Shown piece after piece: positions 1 to 4,795 of a stretch of DNA of 6,154 nt (positions are counted from its first letter, which is position 1; each line of letters begins with the position of its first letter). Below the pieces are notes generated by a model. It was given only the letters and a program-made list of their open reading frames with translations. It was not told where the DNA came from and ran no database searches. Origin of the DNA: an uncultured Actinomycetes bacterium (GTDB taxonomy: Bacteria > Actinomycetota > Coriobacteriia > Coriobacteriales > RUG844); contig OMSY01000177.1 of the NCBI GenBank assembly GCA_900313875.1, forward strand, positions 1 to 6,154, in the 5' to 3' direction. The position numbers and the translations under genes are program-made.

Positions 1-2097
1 AACGAGCATCTTGACGAGCTCTCGGATGTCAGCATGCAGGTCTCCCGTCTCTTCAGGGTCCCGCGACGTTATCAGATGCTCATCGAACGTCTCCTGGGAA
101 GCGACCTGTTCGGCCTGCTCGTCAAGGATTCGGCTGATGCCGTGGGGATCTCCGCGCGGCTGGCCGAAGTGACCGGTGGGGCAGGGGAGATGTCCTTGCT
201 TCCCCTCGATGTCGCGCGTGGTGCGGGCTCCGGGGAGGGGGGACCAGGCATCCATCTCCTCGATGAGATAGGGTATCCCGAACGGTTCGACACCGCCGCC
301 CGGGCACTGCTGGGCGACGTATGGGTGGTGGATGACCTCGAGCAGGCGCTCGAAGCCGTCGCTGCCCATGAGGGCCGACGTTACATCACCTCCGACGGTT
401 CCATCGTGTGGCCCAACGGCAAGGTCTCCCTGGGGATCCGGGCTGATGATGCGGAGGGCCTCCTTGGACGCAGGGAGCGCCTTGCCGTGCTCGAACAGGC
501 GATCCAGGAGGTCGAGAAGGGATTGCCGGGCCATGAGGCGGCTGCCCGTGAGGCGGAGGCCGAGCTCAGGAAGGCGGAGGATGCCACGCTGGCGTCTTCC
601 CAACGCAAGGCGGCCACATCGGGTGAGCTTGCCTCGTTGCGTGCGGAGGTCGCCCGTCTCGACCAGTCGCTCACCTCGTTGGCAGCCGAGAGGCAGGGTA
701 TCCTGACCAAGCGGGAGGGGATTGCACGGGACCGCTCGAGGAATGCGCCGTTGGTCGAGGAGCTGGTCGAGCGTATGAGGCGGCTCGGTGCCGAGGTCGA
801 GGAGCTTGAGGAACGGATAGCTGCCGGCAGTGATGCCCGCACCGCACGGATCGATGCCTCGAATGCCCTGCGCAGGCAGATCTCCGAGCTCAAGGTCGAT
901 ATCGCGACCCTCGAGACGCGCTCTGCTTACCTCGAGCAACGGCTTGCCGGTCTTGCGGGTGACATCGCATCCCATCGCAAGGCCATCGAGGTTTCCTACG
1001 AGACCCAGACCTCCCTCGACATCCTCTCCCATCGGGTGGAGCCGCTTTACCGTACCTTGCGGCGGTTGTACGAGGGCATATCGCGATGGTCGGTGAAGCT
1101 GCGTGACCAGGCGGCACTCGAGCAGTCCGACTCCGTGGAGCTTTCCAACACGATAGAGGAGGCCCGTGCGAAAGTGCATGAGGCCAAGGTGCGGCTGGAT
1201 GGGAAGGTCGAGGACCTCTCGCGTATCCGTGTCGAGAAGGGACGTCTCGAGGCGCAGGTCGAGGTGGCCTGCCAGACGATCGTCGAGGGATGCGGGACCT
1301 CCGTCGAGAGCGCGCTCGCGTTGCCGCCGCTTGCGGACCGTGAGGACGCTGAGGCGCGCATGGCTGCCATCAGGGCGAAGATCGGCAAGATGGGTCCGGT
1401 CAACCATGTCGCTGCAGAGGAGTATGCGGCGCTCAGGGCCCGCCGCGAGTACCTGCAGATGCAGGTCGATGACCTCGAGCAGGCACGGGACTCGCTCTCG
1501 ACGATCGTGACGGCCATCGACGGCAAGATGCGCGCTCGCTTCCTCGAGACCTTCAGGGAGGTGGATGAGGCGTTCCAGGAGATCTTCGCCTCGCTCTTCC
1601 CGGGTGGCAAGGCCCATCTGGAGCTCACCGAGCCGGATGACCCGGACGTCAGTGGCATCGCCGTCTTCGCACAGCCACGTGGCAAGCGGTTCCTCAAGAT
1701 GTCACTGCTCTCGGGAGGGGAGAAATCCCTCACCGCGCTGGCGCTGCTCTTTGCGGCCTACCGTACCTGCTCGGTACCGTTCTACGTGCTCGACGAGGTC
1801 GACACCGCACTCGATGACACCAACCTGCGGCGGCTTGCCAAGGCTCTCGACTCGATGCGCCATGAGACGCAGTTCATCATCATCACGCATGCACGCCGTA
1901 CCATGGAGATGGCAGATGTGCTCTATGGCGTCTCCATGCAGGCGGATGGCGTCTCGAAGGTCGTGAGCCAGAAACTCGAGCGGGTGGGGGATGCGGCCGT
2001 GGCCGAGGACAGCGACGATCCCGAAGGCCTCCAGCGGGCCATCGACCGTGAGGGCGACGTGGCGAAGGCCGTTGCCCCTGCACGCGCGAACCGTTAG
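1..2097 (+). CDS. smc: Chromosome segregation protein SMC, C-terminal half (5' end outside window)
   Basis: SMC is the ATPase core of the bacterial condensin-like complex that compacts and helps segregate the chromosome in the nucleoid. The frame is open from base 1, so the first visible ATG (34) is internal; 698 residues are visible, and the N-terminal Walker A head and outgoing coil lie upstream. Counting from base 1, residues about 20-150 are the hinge dimerisation domain (IERLLG..LFGLLV early, LLPLD in the middle). Residues about 155-540 are charged heptad-rich coiled coil, ending in the family's GPVN..A.EEY..L..R element (about 465-482). The ATPase head half follows: ABC signature LSGGEKS (570-576), Walker B YVLDEVD (595-601), D-loop ALDD and H-loop ITHARRTM (628-635). 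About 37 residues of Asp/Glu/Ala-rich tail follow the conserved end. The hinge glycine motif is weak. The identification is secure. It probably shares a transcript with ftsY and ffh. Confidence 0.97.
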   Translation, partial: NEHLDELSDVSMQVSRLFRVPRRYQMLIERLLGSDLFGLLVKDSADAVGISARLAEVTGGAGEMSLLPLDVARGAGSGEGGPGIHLLDEIGYPERFDTAARALLGDVWVVDDLEQALEAVAAHEGRRYITSDGSIVWPNGKVSLGIRADDAEGLLGRRERLAVLEQAIQEVEKGLPGHEAAAREAEAELRKAEDATLASSQRKAATSGELASLRAEVARLDQSLTSLAAERQGILTKREGIARDRSRNAPLVEELVERMRRLGAEVEELEERIAAGSDARTARIDASNALRRQISELKVDIATLETRSAYLEQRLAGLAGDIASHRKAIEVSYETQTSLDILSHRVEPLYRTLRRLYEGISRWSVKLRDQAALEQSDSVELSNTIEEARAKVHEAKVRLDGKVEDLSRIRVEKGRLEAQVEVACQTIVEGCGTSVESALALPPLADREDAEARMAAIRAKIGKMGPVNHVAAEEYAALRARREYLQMQVDDLEQARDSLSTIVTAIDGKMRARFLETFREVDEAFQEIFASLFPGGKAHLELTEPDDPDVSGIAVFAQPRGKRFLKMSLLSGGEKSLTALALLFAAYRTCSVPFYVLDEVDTALDDTNLRRLAKALDSMRHETQFIIITHARRTMEMADVLYGVSMQADGVSKVVSQKLERVGDAAVAEDSDDPEGLQRAIDREGDVAKAVAPARANR

Positions 2098-2107
2098 CCG
2101 ATGTGGA

Positions 2108-2124
2108 CGGAAGCGAAGCTTCCG
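2108..2124 (+). other. Intercistronic hairpin between smc and ftsY
   Basis: CGGAAGC and GCTTCCG form a perfect 7-bp stem around a GAA triloop, 10 nt after the smc stop codon and just before the ftsY ribosome binding site. The apex GCGAAGC is a sequence known to make unusually stable mini-hairpins. No T-run follows (GACAAGAGG), so it is not a convincing terminator. A role in mRNA processing or stability between the two cistrons is inference only. Confidence 0.55.
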
Positions 2125-2126
2125 AC

Positions 2127-2139
2127 AAGAGGATAGGAG
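2127..2139 (+). promoter_or_regulatory. ftsY ribosome binding site (decides the start)
   Basis: Two purine boxes precede ftsY. AGGAG (2135-2139) is the better anti-Shine-Dalgarno match and lies 6 nt before the ATG at 2146, but directly abuts the ATG at 2140. The weaker AAGAGG (2127-2132) lies 7 nt before the ATG at 2140. Box strength favours 2146; the two proteins differ by two residues. Confidence 0.6.
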
Positions 2140-2145
2140 ATGGAC

Positions 2146-3054
2146 ATGTCTTGGAAGGAACGCCTTGCGAGGGGCTTGAAGCGGACACGGCAGTCGTTCG
2201 TCGAGGAGATGAACGTCCTGTTCGACCGCGGTGCCCGTCTTGACCAGGAATTCTACGACGACCTCGAGGAGACCCTCGTGATGGGGGACATGGGGGCCCG
2301 TGCAGCCGATGAGATCACCTCCAACCTTCAGGAGGCGACGCTGCGCAAGGCGCTTCCCGATGCCCATGCGGTCCTCGAGTACCTTGCCGATGAGATCGCC
2401 GCCCAGTTCGCTCCCAACGATGACGACCCCCTGACCGCAGAGCGTGCGCTCGTGCTGTTCGTCGGCATCAACGGGACGGGCAAGACCACGACCGTGGGCA
2501 AGCTCGCGAAGCGTGCGGCCGATGCGGGGCGCAAGGTCCTCATCGGCAATGCGGACACCTTCCGTGCAGCTGCGACCGAGCAGCTCGGCGTCTGGGGGGA
2601 GCGTGCCGGGGTGGAGGTGGTCGAGCGCGGGCGCGGCGCCGATCCTGCGAGCGTCTGCTATGACGTGATCGAGCGCGCCGAGGAGCTGGGGAGCGACCTG
2701 GTCCTCATAGACACGTCCGGCCGCCTGCATACCTCCAAGGACCTCATGCAGGAGCTGCAGAAGATCGTCCGGGTCACGCGCAAACGTTCCGACATGCCCG
2801 TCTACACGCTGCTCGTCATGGACGCCACCACCGGTCAGAACGGGCTGCAGCAGGCGCGTGAGTTCGACAAGATGCTCGATCTTGACGGGGTCGTGCTCAC
2901 CAAGCTCGACGGTACCGCCAAGGGCGGTATCGCCGTGGCCGTTTCGCACGAGCTCAAGATCCCGCTGTACTATATCGGTGTCGGTGAGACCATCGACGAC
3001 CTGCAACGTTTCGATGCGCACGAGTTCGCCCATGCGCTCATAGGTGAGGAGTGA
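2146..3054 (+). CDS. ftsY: Signal recognition particle receptor FtsY
   Basis: FtsY is the membrane-associated SRP receptor GTPase. It pairs with Ffh at the inner face of the membrane to deliver ribosomes making membrane proteins to the Sec translocon. With the start at 2146 it is 302 residues. An N-terminal amphipathic basic helix (WKERLARGLKRTRQ) fits the lipid-binding segment seen before the N domain; there is no long acidic A domain. The N domain runs to about residue 95. The G domain carries GINGTGKTTT (107-116), DTFRAAA (137-143), DTSGR (189-193), TKLDGTAKGG (252-261) and GVGE (278-281), the SRP-GTPase set, with FtsY-type NGTGKTTT and no M domain. DTSGR in place of the usual DTAGR is the one deviation noticed. 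It lies 48 nt after smc and 4 nt before ffh, so co-transcription and perhaps translational coupling with ffh are likely. ATG 2140 is the alternative start. Confidence 0.96.
   Translation: MSWKERLARGLKRTRQSFVEEMNVLFDRGARLDQEFYDDLEETLVMGDMGARAADEITSNLQEATLRKALPDAHAVLEYLADEIAAQFAPNDDDPLTAERALVLFVGINGTGKTTTVGKLAKRAADAGRKVLIGNADTFRAAATEQLGVWGERAGVEVVERGRGADPASVCYDVIERAEELGSDLVLIDTSGRLHTSKDLMQELQKIVRVTRKRSDMPVYTLLVMDATTGQNGLQQAREFDKMLDLDGVVLTKLDGTAKGGIAVAVSHELKIPLYYIGVGETIDDLQRFDAHEFAHALIGEE
3043..3051 (+). promoter_or_regulatory. ffh ribosome binding site inside the ftsY 3' end
   Basis: GGTGAGGAG, with AGGAG at 3047-3051, lies 7 nt before the ATG at 3059 and overlaps the last ftsY codons. This supports 3059 over the in-frame GTG at 3044, which is itself part of the box. 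Ribosomes finishing ftsY would clear or deliver to this site, suggesting coupled translation. Confidence 0.8.
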
Positions 3055-3058
3055 GACG

Positions 3059-4456
3059 ATGTTCGACAACCTCTCTGACCGGCTTCAGGATGTGTTCGAC
3101 GGCCTCAGGGGCAAGGGTCGGCTGTCGGAGGATGACATCAACGTCGCCATGAAGGAGATCCGCATGGCGCTCCTCGAGGCCGATGTGAACTACAAGGTGG
3201 TCAAGCGGTTCACGAAGAAGACCAAGGAGCGTTGCCTCGAGGCGGATATCCTGACCTCGCTCACCCCTGCCCAGAACGTCGTGAAGGTCGTGCTCGAGGA
3301 GCTTTCCAGCCTGCTCGGGGAGGACACGGCACAGCTCAAGATCTCCCCGAAACCGCCCACCATCATCATGCTCGTCGGCTTGCAGGGAAGCGGCAAGACG
3401 ACCGCTTGCGCCAAGTTGGCATGGCGTCTCAAGAACAGCGGCCATTCACCCATGCTCGTCGCCTGCGACGTCTACCGTCCCGCCGCCATCGACCAGCTCC
3501 AGACGCTCGGTGATGAGATGGGCATCAAGGTCTATCGTGGCGAGGGCAGCGATCCCGTCGAAATCGCGCGGAGCGCACGCAGGGCAGCCATCGACAGCCT
3601 CCGCGATGTCGTGATCATCGACACCGCTGGGCGCCTGCATGTCGACGAACGGATGATGAGGGAGGCGGCGGATATCAAGGCCGCCACCGACCCCGACAAC
3701 GTGCTCATGGTGCTGGATGCGATGACCGGCCAGGATGTCGTCAACGTCGCGCAGTCGTTTGCCGAGCAGGTGGATTTCGATGGCGTCATCCTCTCGAAGA
3801 TGGACGGCGACGCACGTGGTGGCGGTGCGCTTTCCATCCGCGAGGTCACCGGCAAGCCGATCATGTTCATCTCCTCCGGCGAGAAGCCCGACTCGCTCGA
3901 GGTCTTCCATCCCGACCGCATGGCGAAGCGCATCCTCGGTATGGGCGATGTCGTCACGCTCATCGAGAAGGCGAGCGTGCTGGCCGAGGAGGAGGTGTCG
4001 AAGGCCGAGCAGGAGCGCATCCTCAAGGCTCGGTTCACGTTCGACGACTTCCTCACCTCGATGAAGCAGATACGCAAGATGGGAGGACTGGCCAGTCTCG
4101 TGTCGGCCCTGCCCGGCGGTGACAAGCTTGTGGCCGACGGCAAGGTCGACGAGAAGGAAATCGCGCGCATCGAGGCGATCATCCGGTCGATGACCATCGA
4201 GGAGCGTCAGAAGCCCCAGGTCATCAACGGCAGCAGACGCGCCCGTATCGCCAAGGGTGCCGGTGTGGAGGTCTACGACGTCAACCAGCTGATCAAGCGG
4301 TTCAACGACACCAAGAAGATGGTCAAGCAGATGACGGGGGAGATGACCGGCAAGAAGGGCAAGCGCAAGCGCCGCAAGATGCGCGGTCTCGGAGGGCTCC
4401 CCGGCGGACTCGAGATCACCGACGAGCTCAAGGACCTCATCGAGAAGGAGCTCTAG
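3059..4456 (+). CDS. ffh: Signal recognition particle protein Ffh (SRP54)
   Basis: Ffh binds SRP RNA and signal sequences emerging from the ribosome, then docks on FtsY. The 465 residues start with the family-typical MFDNLSDRLQ, which together with the ribosome binding site sets the start. The N domain is about 1-95. The G domain has GLQGSGKTT (107-115), DVYRPAA (137-143), DTAGR (188-192), SKMDGDARGG (246-255) and SSGEKPDSLEVFHPDR (272-287). The M domain is about 300-430, with the signal-binding region MGGLASLVSALPGG (341-354) and the SRP-RNA-binding motif SRRARIAKGAG (392-402). A strongly basic stretch (KKGKRKRRK, about 432-440) and a short tail ending IEKEL close the protein. The G4 and G5 motifs differ slightly from the usual TKLDGDARGG and G.GEK, and the finger loop lacks methionine. 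No SRP RNA gene is visible. The gene is complete, with no frameshift. Confidence 0.97.
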   Translation: MFDNLSDRLQDVFDGLRGKGRLSEDDINVAMKEIRMALLEADVNYKVVKRFTKKTKERCLEADILTSLTPAQNVVKVVLEELSSLLGEDTAQLKISPKPPTIIMLVGLQGSGKTTACAKLAWRLKNSGHSPMLVACDVYRPAAIDQLQTLGDEMGIKVYRGEGSDPVEIARSARRAAIDSLRDVVIIDTAGRLHVDERMMREAADIKAATDPDNVLMVLDAMTGQDVVNVAQSFAEQVDFDGVILSKMDGDARGGGALSIREVTGKPIMFISSGEKPDSLEVFHPDRMAKRILGMGDVVTLIEKASVLAEEEVSKAEQERILKARFTFDDFLTSMKQIRKMGGLASLVSALPGGDKLVADGKVDEKEIARIEAIIRSMTIEERQKPQVINGSRRARIAKGAGVEVYDVNQLIKRFNDTKKMVKQMTGEMTGKKGKRKRRKMRGLGGLPGGLEITDELKDLIEKEL

Positions 4457-4458
4457 GC

Positions 4459-4623
4459 GAAAGGCCCCGTGTGCCGGAGCCGTGGGGCAGTGTGCCATCA
4501 GCCCCTCGAGGGCTGCGTCGGTCCCTGGTGACCAAGCGTCGGTTCTGCAGCGGGGAAAGGCACATCACCGGGTTCAGGGTACCGCTGATGCAGCCACTTT
4601 CCCCGGCCCCGGATGGGCCTTTC
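4459..4623 (+). ncRNA. Candidate structured RNA of unknown class after ffh
   Basis: GAAAGGCCC (4459-4467) pairs perfectly with GGGCCTTTC (4615-4623), closing a domain of about 165 nt that starts 2 nt after the ffh stop. Inside are three helices. CAGCCC/GGGCTG (4499-4504 with 4510-4515) has a CTCGA loop. GGTC/GACC (4520-4523 with 4530-4533) is short. CGGGGAAAG/CTTTCCCCG (4551-4559 with 4597-4605) is a perfect 9-bp stem, with CATCA/TGATG (4563-4567 with 4586-4590) stacked inside. No protein reading is convincing. It could be a trailer of the ffh mRNA, an attenuator or riboswitch-like leader of rpsA, or a separate small RNA. I looked for SRP RNA, 6S, RNase P, tmRNA, T-box and common riboswitch core motifs and did not find a match. 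Structure is visible by hand pairing only; function is unknown. Confidence 0.45.
4605..4623 (+). terminator. Weak terminator-like hairpin, alternative to the long-range stem
   Basis: GGCCC (4605-4609) can pair with GGGCC (4615-4619) around a CGGAT loop, followed by TTTC. The T-run is short, so termination would be weak. Its 3' arm is the same segment that pairs with 4459-4467 in the long-range stem, so the two folds exclude each other. It is the best candidate for ending the smc-ftsY-ffh transcript, but read-through into rpsA is quite possible. Confidence 0.3.
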
Positions 4624-4645
4624 AAAAGCCGTTTGATTCGGGTAC

Positions 4646-4683
4646 CATCACTCTCTGTATGCGGAATAGGCCGCATCGTGATG
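4646..4683 (+). other. Bulged stem-loop in the rpsA upstream region
   Basis: CATCAC (4646-4651) pairs with GTGATG (4678-4683), and inside it ATGCGG (4659-4664) pairs with CCGCAT (4671-4676) around the loop AATAGG. The two 6-bp helices are separated by a lopsided internal loop of 7 nt on the left and 1 nt on the right. No T-run follows directly. It may be part of the rpsA leader RNA if transcription starts upstream; its role is not known. Confidence 0.4.
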
Positions 4684-4690
4684 TATTGTT

Positions 4691-4770
4691 GGCCCCGAGC
4701 TTGTTTTGCGTATCGTTGTAACCGCCGTCCTCGTGCCGCTGTGACCTCGACTTGCATGACTTGAGGGGCC
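4691..4770 (+). promoter_or_regulatory. Long-range stem competing with the rpsA SD hairpin
   Basis: GGCCCC (4691-4696) is perfectly complementary to GGGGCC (4765-4770), giving a 6-bp all-GC stem around about 68 nt. Its 3' arm shares 4766-4770 with the hairpin that masks the rpsA ribosome binding site, so forming it would free that site. Only complementarity is seen; the switch is inferred. Confidence 0.3.
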
Positions 4771-4787
4771 CCATATGAAAGGGGTCC
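4766..4787 (+). promoter_or_regulatory. Hairpin masking the rpsA Shine-Dalgarno
   Basis: GGGCCCC (4766-4772) pairs with GGGGTCC (4781-4787): six Watson-Crick pairs and one G-U pair around the loop ATATGAAA. The 3' arm contains the GGGG of the only purine box before rpsA (AAAGGGG, 4778-4784), 7 nt from the TTG start. When folded, it should limit ribosome binding, the classic arrangement for translational control of a ribosomal protein gene. Confidence 0.5.
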
Positions 4788-4795
4788 ACCTTTGA
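4775..4795 (+). CDS. Possible six-codon leader ORF (MKGVHL) overlapping the rpsA start
   Basis: ATG at 4775 is followed by five sense codons and TGA at 4793-4795, encoding MKGVHL. The sequence GAGGGG (4763-4768) lies 6 nt before this ATG and could act as its ribosome binding site. The stop shares TTGA with the rpsA TTG start at 4792, the spacing expected for termination-reinitiation coupling. The ORF runs through the loop and 3' arm of the hairpin masking the rpsA ribosome binding site, so translating it would open that hairpin. It is far too short for coding statistics and may be chance. Confidence 0.25.
   Translation: MKGVHL

Noticed and set aside
34..36. ATG at 34 as the start of the first gene
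   Set aside because: The frame is open through base 1 and the protein begins in the SMC arm next to the hinge, so the true start lies upstream of the window.
3044..3058. GTG at 3044 as the start of ffh
   Set aside because: It would add five residues before the typical MFDNLSDRLQ start, and the AGGAG box lies inside that extension, correctly spaced for ATG 3059.
1702..3069. Long antisense open frame (455 codons) opposite smc and ftsY
   Set aside because: It lies wholly opposite genes with unmistakable family motifs, crosses their boundary, and its protein shows no recognisable domain. Long antisense frames are expected from the codon bias of GC-rich genes.
3446..4498. Long antisense open frame (350 codons) opposite ffh
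   Set aside because: A His/Leu/Asp-rich product typical of the reverse complement of GC-rich coding sequence; ffh on the + strand explains the region.
4573..4586. T-box riboswitch core (CAGGGTACCGC resembles AGGGTGGTACCGCG)
   Set aside because: The TGG needed to pair with the tRNA acceptor end is missing, and the downstream gene is rpsA rather than an aminoacyl-tRNA synthetase or amino acid gene.
4459..4623. 6S RNA, RNase P RNA, tmRNA or SRP RNA
   Set aside because: Size and a GGGTTCAGGG stretch hinted at 6S, but the fold is branched rather than rod-like. The GGAAGGAAGCAG-type SRP loop, the conserved RNase P core and the tmRNA tRNA-like ends are absent.
4471..4764. Open frames of 79-106 codons on both strands in the ffh-rpsA gap
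   Set aside because: They lack good ribosome binding sites and recognisable domains, their composition looks random, and they coincide with strong inverted repeats that an RNA structure explains better.
4752..4779. Promoter TTGCAT-N16-TATGAA giving a near-leaderless rpsA mRNA
   Set aside because: The -35 match is only 3 of 6 and the -10 sits within the ribosome-binding hairpin; the purine box at 4778-4784 argues for normal leadered initiation.
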